A DNA stretch of 42,920 nucleotides from Bacteroidota bacterium (GCA_018266455.1 JAFEAJ010000004.1:1-42920), one strand, 5' to 3'; counted from the first letter of the stretch, positions 28,260-36,353 are shown. Notes: a model not told the origin generated them from the letters alone. Made by a program: numbers and translations.

Positions 28260-28316
28260 GTAAAATGTAAAAAGAAGGCCATTTTTACTTTTTACTTTTT
28301 ACTTTTGAATTTTGAA
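28260..28316. repeat. Opposed heptamer repeats in the trmH-mutS intergenic region
   Basis: Two copies in one orientation (GTAAAAT 28260-28266, GTAAAAA 28267-28273) face, across an 8-base gap, three perfect tandem copies of TTTTTAC (28282-28302). These run on in register into two copies of TTTTGAA (28303-28316). The facing parts can pair as a 14-bp stem with one mismatch. The forward array overlaps the mutS -7 element. Confidence 0.85.
28300..28307 (+). promoter_or_regulatory. Probable -7 element of mutS
   Basis: TACTTTTG, a perfect TAnnTTTG, formed at the junction of the third TTTTTAC and first TTTTGAA repeats, 15 bases before the mutS ATG. No TTTG at -33. Confidence 0.45.
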
Positions 28317-28322
28317 TTTATC

Positions 28323-30935
28323 ATGGCAAAGGGCAATGGAGAAACACCAATGATGCAGCAGCACCGGGCTATAAAGCAAAAATATCCCGATGCCATCCTG
28401 CTGTTTCGCGTGGGCGATTTTTATGAAACTTTTGGGGAGGATGCCGTCATTGCTGCAAGGGTGCTTGGCATTACACTGACCAAACGGAATAACGGGAATG
28501 CAGCATCATCGGACCTTGCAGGCTTCCCCCATCATGCCCTTGATACTTATCTTCACAAATTAGTGAAAGCCGGTTATCGTGTAGCGATTTGCGACCAGCT
28601 CGAAGACCCAAAGGCAGCAAAAGGCATTGTGAAACGCGGGGTGACCGAAATGGTAACGCCAGGGATTGCCACCAACGAAAAACTGCTGGAGCACAACAGC
28701 AACAACTTCCTGGCAGGGCTTCATTTCGGGGAAAAAAATACAGGGGTATCATTTCTCGATATCTCCACCGGCGAATTTTTTGTGGCAGAAGGAAATGAGG
28801 AATATGCCGATAAATTACTACAGGCATTGAAACCGGCTGAAGTGGTTTTCCAGCGAAGCAGCCTGAAACATTTTAAAGAAGCCTTCGGCCCTAAATTTTA
28901 CACCTACACCTTAGAGAGCTGGATTTTTGATGCAGGTTATGCTAGGGAAAGCCTGCTCAAACATTTTCAAACCCATTCGCTAAAAGGTTTTGGAGTAGAA
29001 GAAATGCACGAAGGCATTATTGCTGCAGGCGCGGTGCTACATTACCTGAAAGATACCGAGCACCCCAATCTGCAGCATATCACCTCCATCCAAAGGATTG
29101 AACGTGATGATTATTTGTGGATGGATAAATTTACCATACGCAATCTTGAACTCTCAGGAAGCAGTACAGAAAACGGGAATACGCTGATGAAGGTGCTGGA
29201 CAACACGGTTTCCCCCATGGGCGCAAGGCTGTTAAAGCGGTGGTTGTTGCTACCGTTGAAGGATATCCGTAAGATCAATGAACGACTGGGCCTGGTGGAG
29301 TTTTTTATTAAAGAAACAGAGATGAGGAATAAGATAGCCCAGCACATTAAGCATTGCGGCGATATTGAAAGGCTGGTGAGCAAAGTACCGGCCCGGAAAA
29401 TCAACCCTCGCGAAGTGGTACAGGCTGCCCGAGGGCTTCATCACATTAATGAAATCAAATTGCTTTGCGGGCGAACGGAAAATGGTTACCTGAAAAGAAT
29501 GGCTGATGCGCTCAACCCATGCCATTACATTTTTGAAAAAATAACTAAAGAAATTTCCGATAACCCGCCTGCTGCCGCCTCAAAAGGTGGCGTCATTAAA
29601 TTTGGCGTGAACGCTGAACTGGATGACCTGCGCAATATAGCTGTTAATGGTAAAGAATATTTGGTATCGCTTCAGCAGAAAGAAGCGGAAGCAACCGGCA
29701 TCTCGTCATTAAAAATTGCATTCAATAACGTGTTTGGTTATTATCTTGAAGTAACCAATGTGCATAAAAATAAAGTACCTGCTTCGTGGATGAGAAAGCA
29801 GACGTTGGCTAATGCAGAAAGGTTTATCACACCCGAGCTGAAAGAATATGAAGAAAAAATTACAGGCGCCGAAGAAAAAATATTGGATACTGAACTTGGT
29901 TTATATGATAAGCTGCTGCTGGAATTGCAGGATTATATTGCCCCAATGCAGGTGAACGGCAGTGTGCTGGCCATTTTAGATTGCCTGGTTTGTTTTGCGA
30001 ACAATGCGCTTCGCTACAATTATAAAAAACCACAACTGCATGAAGGCAATGAGCTTGATCTGAAAGAAAGCCGTCACCCGGTGATCGAAAGAAACCTGCC
30101 TGTAGGCGAGCCTTATATTGCAAATGATATTTTACTCGATCCCTCATCACAGCAGATCATCATACTTACAGGCCCTAACATGAGCGGGAAAAGTGCATTG
30201 CTGAGACAAACTGCTTTGATCACGCTGATGGCTCATGCAGGAAGCTTTATTCCGGCAGGTTTCGCAAAAATACCTTTAACGGATAAAATCTTTACACGTG
30301 TCGGCGCGTCGGATAACATCAGTGGCGGAGAATCGACATTTATGGTAGAAATGAACGAAACGGCGAGCATTATTAACAACATCACTCCTGGGAGCCTGGT
30401 GCTGCTGGACGAAATTGGGCGCGGCACTTCTACTTACGATGGCATTTCCATTGCCTGGAGCATTGCCGAATACCTTCACAACTCCCCGTTTGTACCAAAA
30501 ACTTTGTTCGCTACCCATTATCATGAATTGAATGAGCTTGAGAGCAAATTGCCCCGGGTTAAAAATTACCATATCACCAATAAAGAAGTGGGCAATAAAG
30601 TGATTTTTCTCCGCAAACTGGCACCGGGTGGCAGCATGCACAGCTTTGGCATTCACGTGGCAAAGATGGCAGGCATGCCTCCGGCTTTACTGAACCGCGC
30701 CAATGAAATTTTACAACAACTTGAAGAAAGCCGCGAATCGCAGCAGAACGGCAAAGCAGATTTAAGTAATAAAATAAAAAAAATTGCCGCACCGCAAATG
30801 CAGCTTTCGATTTTTGATGCTCATTCGGAAACTTTTAAAGAGGTTAGGGAATTGCTGGAACATATCGACATCAACAGGCTCACCCCTGTGGAAGCCTTGC
30901 TAAAGCTGGAGGAGATCAAAGGACTGTTGAAATAA
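28323..30935 (+). CDS. mutS: DNA mismatch repair protein MutS
   Basis: Mismatch-recognition ATPase of 870 residues, full length. The N-terminal domain holds the mismatch-contacting Phe33-x-Glu35 in GDFYETFGED. Connector, lever and clamp domains follow. The ABC-type ATPase has Walker A GPNMSGKS starting at Gly617, then LLDEIGRGTSTYDG (Walker B and following signature) and ATHYHELNEL (His switch). A C-terminal helix-turn-helix dimer region (DINRLTPVEALLKLEEIKGLL) ends the protein. The frame is open for 78 codons upstream, but ATG 28323 gives the correct N-terminus. It is divergent from the trmH-like gene across a heptamer-repeat region. No mutL nearby. Confidence 0.97.
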   Translation: MAKGNGETPMMQQHRAIKQKYPDAILLFRVGDFYETFGEDAVIAARVLGITLTKRNNGNAASSDLAGFPHHALDTYLHKLVKAGYRVAICDQLEDPKAAKGIVKRGVTEMVTPGIATNEKLLEHNSNNFLAGLHFGEKNTGVSFLDISTGEFFVAEGNEEYADKLLQALKPAEVVFQRSSLKHFKEAFGPKFYTYTLESWIFDAGYARESLLKHFQTHSLKGFGVEEMHEGIIAAGAVLHYLKDTEHPNLQHITSIQRIERDDYLWMDKFTIRNLELSGSSTENGNTLMKVLDNTVSPMGARLLKRWLLLPLKDIRKINERLGLVEFFIKETEMRNKIAQHIKHCGDIERLVSKVPARKINPREVVQAARGLHHINEIKLLCGRTENGYLKRMADALNPCHYIFEKITKEISDNPPAAASKGGVIKFGVNAELDDLRNIAVNGKEYLVSLQQKEAEATGISSLKIAFNNVFGYYLEVTNVHKNKVPASWMRKQTLANAERFITPELKEYEEKITGAEEKILDTELGLYDKLLLELQDYIAPMQVNGSVLAILDCLVCFANNALRYNYKKPQLHEGNELDLKESRHPVIERNLPVGEPYIANDILLDPSSQQIIILTGPNMSGKSALLRQTALITLMAHAGSFIPAGFAKIPLTDKIFTRVGASDNISGGESTFMVEMNETASIINNITPGSLVLLDEIGRGTSTYDGISIAWSIAEYLHNSPFVPKTLFATHYHELNELESKLPRVKNYHITNKEVGNKVIFLRKLAPGGSMHSFGIHVAKMAGMPPALLNRANEILQQLEESRESQQNGKADLSNKIKKIAAPQMQLSIFDAHSETFKEVRELLEHIDINRLTPVEALLKLEEIKGLLK

Positions 30936-31302
30936 AGCTTGCCATGTGGGTTCAAGCTAATACCCCCTCAAATATAATTTAGCTCCAAAAAATTAATGAT
31001 GACCTGAAAAACATAATCATTAAGTTTTACGTTGTATGCCCGTATGACTGTGGCCCGGCTATGTTTTCTTAAGCTCGGCCCTCATGAAGCTTGTTTCTAC
31101 TGCACCTCGCCTGGAGCAGGGCGCAAAACCCCCAATTTGCTGGTGAGATGCAAAAAACGACAACTGAATTCGTTTTTGTAAACGCTATCCATTAAACTGA
31201 ATCCTGCAATCTTTGTCTAACACCAGCAATTGTGGCCAGCCCCTACAAGTGGAATTGCCCCGATCATATCAACTAATATCTTAGAAAATCAAGATCCCCT
31301 AA
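30936..31302. other. Intergenic region without a recognised gene
   Basis: 367 bases between mutS and the outer-membrane protein gene. No ORF with coding character was seen on either strand. It holds a small hairpin (AAAAACGA 31153-31160 and TCGTTTTT 31170-31177, loop 9), which might help end mutS transcripts, and the promoter of the next gene near its end. Confidence 0.5.
31254..31284 (+). promoter_or_regulatory. Possible promoter of the outer-membrane barrel gene
   Basis: ATTG (31254-31257), a 19-base spacer, then TATCTTAG (31277-31284). Each element has one mismatch to TTTG and TAnnTTTG. It places the transcript start about 12 bases before the TTG codon at 31303. Confidence 0.45.
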
Positions 31303-32559
31303 TTGAAGCTCAACAAGAAAATATATTTAATGATGCCGCTGGCCCTGCTGTCAGTTGCTGCAATCGCACAAGAGAGCAGCGATTCAAAAATACCTAAATT
31401 TTTTTCTTACGACCCACAGGACCAGGTTGACATGGCAGATGTGTCCAGGGAACTTTTCTTCAAAAAAATCCAATCGAAAAGTGATACTGCCGTATTGAGC
31501 AGTGCAGATACACATACCTCATTGCTTCCTGCTGCGGGATATTCTCTGCAAACAGGTTTTGCAGTTGTACTTGGCGCTAACCTTGCTTTTTACAGTGGCG
31601 GAGAAAAAAGTGAACACATATCAAGCCTGCTTACCAGTGTTACATACTCTCAGTATAAGCAATTCATTGTTCCATTGCAAACAAATATCTGGTCGAAGGA
31701 TGGCAGATATAATTTTCAGTCCGATTGGCGATTTTTAAAATACCCGTCATACACTTATGGGCTTGGCACCCGCACCAGCCTTTGCGATGGATATATGATA
31801 GATTACTATTACGTGCGTTTACACCAGAACATGTCGAGGGTAATTTCAAAAAATTTATATGCAGGAATTGGTATTGACCTTGATTTTTACTGGGATATCG
31901 AAGAATTAAACCCAGACAGTGGCAAGCAGACTGATTTTGAAAACTATGGGCTGCATGATGCTGAAACTGCCATCGGGCCAAGCTTTGACCTGCTGTACGA
32001 TTCCAGGAAGAACTCTGTTAACCCCGACCAGGGGGCTTACCTGAATATATCATACAGGCCCAAACTCAGGTTTCTTGGAAGCGATGCTAATTGGCAGTCA
32101 CTGCTTATCGAGTATAAAGGGTATAAAAAAATCCCTGCCAATTCAGATAACGTGGTTGCATTATGGAGCTACAATTGGTTCACTTTTTCCGGCAAGCCTC
32201 CTTATCTGCTTTTGCCCAGCACCGGGTGGGACGCTTACGTGAACACAGGCAGGGGCTTTATACAAGGCCGTTACAGGGGAAGCGATATGCTTTATCTTGA
32301 AACAGAGTACCGTTTCAATATTACTTCAAATGGCCTGTTCGGAGGAGTGGTTTTTGCAAATGCAGAAACATTTTCCAGCCAATCTTCAACCCTTGCAGGA
32401 AATGCCTCTTTTAAAACTTTCGACCCGGTACAGCCAAGCTATGGCCTGGGCATTCGCCTCAAGCTCAATAAATTTTCAAAAGCCAATCTCTGCATTGATT
32501 ATGGCTGGGGAACGGGCGGCTCACGTGGTGTTGCGGTTAATTTAGGAGAAGTATTCTGA
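31303..32559 (+). CDS. BamA/TamA-like outer-membrane beta-barrel protein
   Basis: A 418-residue exported protein. The N-terminus KLNKKIYLMMPLALLSVAAIAQ is a normal signal peptide, but the codon in front of it is TTG (31303); the first ATG is at 31330 and would drop the Lys residues. After a linker of about 60 residues comes a run of amphipathic beta strands with alternating aromatics. The run includes GPSFDLLYDSRKNSVNPDQGAYLNI, a signature of the D15/surface antigen barrel, and GRGFIQGRYRGSDMLYLETEYRF. No POTRA repeats precede the barrel, so it is unlikely to be the essential BamA. Role unknown. Confidence 0.83.
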   Translation: MKLNKKIYLMMPLALLSVAAIAQESSDSKIPKFFSYDPQDQVDMADVSRELFFKKIQSKSDTAVLSSADTHTSLLPAAGYSLQTGFAVVLGANLAFYSGGEKSEHISSLLTSVTYSQYKQFIVPLQTNIWSKDGRYNFQSDWRFLKYPSYTYGLGTRTSLCDGYMIDYYYVRLHQNMSRVISKNLYAGIGIDLDFYWDIEELNPDSGKQTDFENYGLHDAETAIGPSFDLLYDSRKNSVNPDQGAYLNISYRPKLRFLGSDANWQSLLIEYKGYKKIPANSDNVVALWSYNWFTFSGKPPYLLLPSTGWDAYVNTGRGFIQGRYRGSDMLYLETEYRFNITSNGLFGGVVFANAETFSSQSSTLAGNASFKTFDPVQPSYGLGIRLKLNKFSKANLCIDYGWGTGGSRGVAVNLGEVF

Positions 32560-32734
32560 ACAAGGGCATAAGGCAGGAAATGGGCTTTTGGTTTTGCAGG
32601 TTGCCATAACAATACCAATTGCAATATGAAAAAACAAAAATGACCTTTTGAATAATCACCCCGGCTTTTGCTACAATTATATTATTTCCAGCAGCTATTA
32701 AATCAATTAATAATACCGAAGCAACAGCCTTCAT
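32537..32734 (-). CDS. Doubtful small hydrophobic ORF
   Basis: 65 codons; hydrophobic N-terminus (MKAVASVLLIDLIAAGNNIIVAKAGVII), then an unusual Cys/Trp/Tyr-rich stretch. Its ATG overlaps the stop of the 46-codon ORF upstream (ATGA), and its 3' end overlaps the barrel gene by 23 bases on the opposite strand. The coupling is suggestive, the composition is not. Could be chance. Confidence 0.2.
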   Translation of the reverse strand: MKAVASVLLIDLIAAGNNIIVAKAGVIIQKVIFVFSYCNWYCYGNLQNQKPISCLMPLFRILLLN

Positions 32735-33072
32735 TTTCCATTTGGGTTATCCTGCAATTTTAACCCTTGCATTTGTATTAAAGCTGCCATACATCGGGGA
32801 TATTCGCATTTCGGCTCATTCTCATTCCAAAATCGCTGAATGAGTTTATGCAGGTCTTTTCTTTGATTCATAACAAGCGGCTTAACCTCAAATCACTGCC
32901 GCAGGGCCCAGGCCTGAAGCGGCATTCATGCTCATTTTCTTTTTTTACGGCAGCGCTTCACCGGCATTATAAAGAAAAATCGAACAGCTCAATAACAGTA
33001 AAATAAAAACATCGCCAGCATAAGCCACAATGATGCACAACCGAAAATAATAGCATGCAGGAGCGATCCCAG
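32560..33072. other. Gene-poor region between barrel gene and thioredoxin
   Basis: 513 bases downstream of both flanking genes. Apart from the two small ORFs listed separately (32731-32871 and 32537-32734, minus), I see no recognised gene, no terminator with a clear T-run and no repeat. Confidence 0.4.
32731..32871 (-). CDS. Possible small protein, 46 residues
   Basis: Opens with ATG and encodes a charged, balanced sequence: MNQRKDLHKLIQRFWNENE, then PKCEYPRCMAALIQMQG with a Cys-x4-Cys pair, then LKLQDNPNGK. Composition is protein-like, unlike most short ORFs here. No promoter element was found directly upstream. Its stop overlaps the start of the next ORF by ATGA. No family recognised. Confidence 0.33.
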   Translation of the reverse strand: MNQRKDLHKLIQRFWNENEPKCEYPRCMAALIQMQGLKLQDNPNGK

Positions 33073-33372
33073 TCAGTTGATGAACATGTTTAAGTGGTGC
33101 AAAATTTCCTGTGCAGAAGCAACACCGCTTTTTCGCCATAACACTTTCCCTTTTTTAAATATAATCAGTGTGGGGATGGAACGGATGCCATATTGCTCAG
33201 CATAAGAAGGGTTTTTGTCCACATCCATTTTGAGTATCGTGGCCCTGTCGCCCACTGATTCTTTCACTTCATTTAAAATGGGTGGCATCAATTTGCATGG
33301 CCCGCACCAGTCTGCGTAAAAATCAACTATAACAGGGGTTTCGCCTTCAATATGCCCTTCAAAATTGCTCAT
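33073..33372 (-). CDS. Thioredoxin
   Basis: A 99-residue single-domain thioredoxin; reduces protein disulfides in the cytosol (no signal peptide). Active site is DWCGPC with Cys23 and Cys26, preceded by VIVDFYA; the cis-proline segment is GIRSIPTLIIF. It is slightly short at both ends compared with E. coli TrxA (109). The frame extends to a TTG at 33414, but ATG 33372 (MSNFEGH) gives the usual N-terminus and lies 17 bases after a perfect -7 element. Confidence 0.94.
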   Translation of the reverse strand: MSNFEGHIEGETPVIVDFYADWCGPCKLMPPILNEVKESVGDRATILKMDVDKNPSYAEQYGIRSIPTLIIFKKGKVLWRKSGVASAQEILHHLNMFIN

Positions 33373-33389
33373 AAAAATTATTTGCTCTT

Positions 33390-33397
33390 CAAAATTA
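33390..33397 (-). promoter_or_regulatory. Probable -7 element of thioredoxin gene
   Basis: Minus strand TAATTTTG, a perfect TAnnTTTG, 17 bases before the ATG. Confidence 0.5.
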
Positions 33398-33429
33398 TTA
33401 AATCTTCCACGCAATGGATTTACAATTAT

Positions 33430-33507
33430 TTAAAAATTCGCTTGCTTTTTGTGGTGCCATTTTCCATTCGTCAATGCTCCTTTATAGCCACTCTGCATAG
33501 AGGACAT
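33430..33507 (-). CDS. Speculative 25-residue peptide ORF
   Basis: ATG-initiated ORF (MSSMQSGYKGALTNGKWHHKK...) 58 bases upstream of thioredoxin. A near -7 element (TATCTTTA, 33510-33517 minus) would start a transcript almost at the ATG. The FNR-like site at 33562-33575 is then centred about 65 bases upstream. Short ORFs arise easily by chance; listed because of this arrangement only. Confidence 0.15.
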   Translation of the reverse strand: MSSMQSGYKGALTNGKWHHKKQANF

Positions 33508-33543
33508 TATAAAGATAAATTCAATGGCCATGGTTTCAGATGA

Positions 33544-33577
33544 AGCTGATCATCAAAGACTTTGATTTTAATCAGCT
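33544..33577. repeat. Nested inverted repeat
   Basis: Outer arms AGCTGAT (33544-33550) and ATCAGCT (33571-33577); inner arms ATCAAAG (33552-33558) and CTTTGAT (33560-33566). It contains the FNR-like site in its right half. There is no T-run after it, so a terminator role is unlikely. Confidence 0.6.
33562..33575. promoter_or_regulatory. FNR-box-like palindrome (candidate operator)
   Basis: TTGATTTTAATCAG: TTGAT, four bases, ATCAG, nine of ten to the FNR consensus TTGAT-N4-ATCAA. It lies 433 bases beyond the 3' end of a gene for a CRP/FNR-type regulator. Which promoter it might serve is unclear. Confidence 0.4.
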
Positions 33578-34007
33578 CCTGGGTATGTAGATGATTATAT
33601 GATAGCACTTAATATGCTAACGTATGCCTAATGCAGAAATACTAATGGAGAGGTGCAATATAACATTGCGTTCAGGCCTTGGGCACGAAAAGAGATATAG
33701 AATGACCTGAGAAGCTGCTTACAAACAATTTCAGGAATTTCGCAGGGGTTCAATTTTTTCAAAGCTGGTAATAGATAATAAATCTCGTGTTCCTGTAAGG
33801 GCTTTGGAAAAGCTTGAGCCTGCTGGTTGTTTCAATAATCATTTTAGGCTGCACCCGGGAAAAAAATAATGCCGTGCGCAGTGCCTATTCTTTTCAGGCC
33901 CTTTGGACAAGGTTAAAATGCATGGCCACAAACAATGGAAGGCCCAATTCTCACAATTCGTTTTGTGGCTTTTGTTATAATTATTGCTTTAATAAAATGA
34001 AGAGCGC

Positions 34008-35066
34008 TTAATAAGGAAGGTCCCTCAGTTTTTTCTCATTCAGCACTATAATTTTTCCCGGCTCGATGCTGATGAGCTTTTCAGATTTAAAATCAGCCAG
34101 CGTCCTGATGAGGGATTCTGTCGCCACGCCTGTTATCTGTGCCAGGTTCTCTCTGGACAATTCCAGTATTTCATTTTTATTATTTTCCTTTTTGTATTTA
34201 TCCAGTACCTGTGCCAGGCCATAAGCCACTTTTTTGCGAAGTGAATTGTAAGCAAGGTTCACGAGCGCTTCTTCTTTTTCAAGAATGTTCCTGGTAATGA
34301 TTTTAATGAATTGTTTTGCGATCTGCGTGTCGTTGGTGGTCAATGTAATAAAATCTTCTCTTGGGATAAGCATTAGCTGTGCGTCTTCCAGGACCTGTGC
34401 ATTTTCTGTGTAATTGGCGTTTTCAAGAATATAAGTGTATCCAAAAAAATCTTCAGGGCCGCAAATGGCTGTAATCAGTTCTTTCCCATCTTTGCTTGAC
34501 TTATAAATTTTTATTTTCCCAGTGATGACATAATAAACAGCTTTAGGCCTTTGCCCTTCAGAATAAATCATCTGTTTTTTCCTGAAATCATATACTTCCC
34601 GTTCATCTGAAATCAGCTTAATGTTATCAGACTGCCTGGCGGCATCCAAAAACTCTTTCATCTTATTGCTGCTTTCACTTGAGCTTTTTTTGAGCACCTC
34701 TGTTTTTTTTAGTCTTATTTCTACAGCATTCAATAATTCAATACCGTCAAAAGGCTTAGTAATATAATCATCCGCACCAAGTTCCATTCCCTTCCTGAAA
34801 TCCGCCTTCTCAGATTTTGCCGTAAGAAAAATGAAAGGGATGCCGAAGGTTTCCTTATGCTTGCTCAACAAATGCAGTACCCCATAACCGTCCAGCACTG
34901 GCATCATGATATCACATATAATAAGGTCAGGGTTGTCTTTCATAGCTACCTCCACTCCCGCTTTTCCATCGGGGGCCTGCAAAACCTCATAATTGGAAAG
35001 CTCGAGTATTTCAGCAATGTTTTCTCTTACATCGGCATTGTCTTCAATAACTAATATTTTTTTCAT
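34008..35066 (-). CDS. Response regulator fused to a CRP/FNR-type DNA-binding protein
   Basis: A 352-residue transcription regulator with three parts. (1) Receiver domain, about 1-120: acidic pair Glu8-Asp9, phospho-acceptor Asp52 (ICDIMMP), Thr82 and Lys104 (TKPF). (2) Cyclic-nucleotide-binding fold, about 150-260 (VYYVITGKIKIYKSSKDGKELI, GPEDFFGYTYIL). CRP's cAMP-contact Glu and Arg-Ser are replaced (FFGYTY, NYTENAQV), and there is no FNR-like N-terminal Cys cluster. (3) Crp-type helix-turn-helix, about 275-345 (LSRENLAQITGVATESLIRTLADF), with Glu317 and Arg321 at the base-contacting positions of FNR/CRP. It should be switched by phosphorylation rather than by cAMP or Fe-S. The start is ATG 35066, 2 bases after the kinase stop. 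Confidence 0.93.
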   Translation of the reverse strand: MKKILVIEDNADVRENIAEILELSNYEVLQAPDGKAGVEVAMKDNPDLIICDIMMPVLDGYGVLHLLSKHKETFGIPFIFLTAKSEKADFRKGMELGADDYITKPFDGIELLNAVEIRLKKTEVLKKSSSESSNKMKEFLDAARQSDNIKLISDEREVYDFRKKQMIYSEGQRPKAVYYVITGKIKIYKSSKDGKELITAICGPEDFFGYTYILENANYTENAQVLEDAQLMLIPREDFITLTTNDTQIAKQFIKIITRNILEKEEALVNLAYNSLRKKVAYGLAQVLDKYKKENNKNEILELSRENLAQITGVATESLIRTLADFKSEKLISIEPGKIIVLNEKKLRDLPY

Positions 35067-35068
35067 GT

Positions 35069-36334
35069 TCAATTATTTTTGGGGATGAAAACGGTAAAAG
35101 CCGATCCTTCATTTAATGCGCTTTTCAATGCAATGCTTCCATTCATCAGCTCAAGGTATTTCATCACAATGTGCAAACCTAATCCTGTGCCCTGGATATT
35201 TAAAGCATTTTTAGCACGAAAAAAGCGCTCGAACAAATGCCCCTGGTCTTCTTCCGAAATGCCAATGCCATTGTCTTTTACGGTTAATAAAAGGCCTGTG
35301 CCCGATATTTCAGCATTGATAAGGATTGTCCCATTTTCCGGAGAGAACTTAATAGCGTTCTGCACAAGGTTGGCTACAATGTGCCTGAAGAGGTGCTTGT
35401 CGAAATACAAAATACCATTTCCATTATACGTAAAGTTCAGTTGCTGCCCGTGTTTTTGCATAAGCTTTAGGTCAGCCACCACTGCATCAATTTCACCAAA
35501 CACTTCGCCTGCCGAGCATTCCTGCAGGTTCACTTTTACGATGCCCTCTTCCAGCTTGCCGAGAGAAAGGAAATCTTCCAGTATGCTTTTCATATCAGCA
35601 ACGGCCGATTTGATCCTTTCGATATGCCTCGCCCTTTTTGCCGGCTCGTTCATTTCATTATACTTTTCCAGTAAAAAAGAGGAGGACAATATCGTGCTCA
35701 GCGGTGTCCTGAATTCATGAGAAGCTGTGGTCACAAAACGTGATTTCAATTCGTTCAGCTCCTTTTCTTTTTCCAGGGCTTCGTTCAGTTCTTTTTTTGA
35801 CTTCTCCAGTTCAGTAAGTGTTTCCCGGAGCATGCGCGTGCGGTAATCTACTTTATGCTCAAGTTCTGCATTGAGCTTTTTAATTTCAACAGCGACCCTT
35901 TCCAGTTCATTTCTCTGTTCAAGCACAATGGCCTCGCTTTTTTTTCTGACAGTAATATCGATAATGAAAGCGATAACAAAAAGCTCGCCTTCAAAAAGAT
36001 AATTGCTGAGGCTTATTTCCACAGGAAATTCGCTCCCGTCTTTACGTTGGGCATGCAGGTCCCTTCCTTCCCCCATTTTCCGTGGCCTTGGGTGGTCATA
36101 AAAATTTTCCCGGAGATGTGTATGTGAATGATGAAATTTTACGGGCATTAATATTTCAACCGATTTGCCTACTACCTCGTTTTTCGTGTATCCGAATTGA
36201 GTTTCCGCATAACTGTTGAAATTCAAAATCATGCCGTCTTTATCGGTAACCACCATGCCGATAGTAGCATAATTAAATAGCGCTTCAAATTGCTGGATGT
36301 GCTTAGTCATTGCCTGATGAAGATCAAAAGACAT
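35069..36334 (-). CDS. Cytosolic PAS-domain histidine kinase
   Basis: A 421-residue sensor kinase without transmembrane segments. PAS domain about 12-130, with His71 in LMPVKFHHSH and Arg91 in GEGRD exactly 20 residues apart, then QRKDGSEFPVEISL. That spacing equals the haem-ligand His and oxygen-sensing Arg of FixL (His200/Arg220 in B. japonicum, from memory), though many non-haem PAS domains share this motif. A coiled coil (about 132-195) follows, then the HisKA H-box TASHEFRTPLSTI with phospho-acceptor His206. HATPase motifs are NLVQNAIKFSP (N-box), DNGIGIS and GTGLGL. It is translationally coupled to the REC-CRP regulator, its obvious partner. Confidence 0.95.
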   Translation of the reverse strand: MSFDLHQAMTKHIQQFEALFNYATIGMVVTDKDGMILNFNSYAETQFGYTKNEVVGKSVEILMPVKFHHSHTHLRENFYDHPRPRKMGEGRDLHAQRKDGSEFPVEISLSNYLFEGELFVIAFIIDITVRKKSEAIVLEQRNELERVAVEIKKLNAELEHKVDYRTRMLRETLTELEKSKKELNEALEKEKELNELKSRFVTTASHEFRTPLSTILSSSFLLEKYNEMNEPAKRARHIERIKSAVADMKSILEDFLSLGKLEEGIVKVNLQECSAGEVFGEIDAVVADLKLMQKHGQQLNFTYNGNGILYFDKHLFRHIVANLVQNAIKFSPENGTILINAEISGTGLLLTVKDNGIGISEEDQGHLFERFFRAKNALNIQGTGLGLHIVMKYLELMNGSIALKSALNEGSAFTVFIPKNN

Positions 36335-36353
36335 AGGAAGAAGGCTTAGCCGG

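Larger units (their letters stand above)
33373..34007. other. Gene-poor region between thioredoxin and the response regulator
   Basis: 635 bases with no convincing gene. Contents: the thioredoxin promoter (33390-33397), a possible 25-codon minus ORF (33430-33507) with a near promoter, a nested inverted repeat with an FNR-box-like palindrome (33544-33577), and a plus-strand lipobox-like ORF from a TTG at 33814, which I do not accept. Stretches at 33600-33800 look non-coding. Confidence 0.45.

Noticed and set aside
32945..33139. Minus-strand 64-codon ORF with a hydrophobic tail.
   Set aside because: Its first part lies inside the thioredoxin gene in another frame and the rest has no promoter or motif; most likely a shadow.
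33814..34011. Plus-strand ORF beginning LLVVSIIILGC, resembling a lipoprotein signal with lipobox.
   Set aside because: It needs a TTG start, has a stop six codons upstream, no promoter, and an odd Cys/Asn-rich remainder. At most a remnant of a lost gene.
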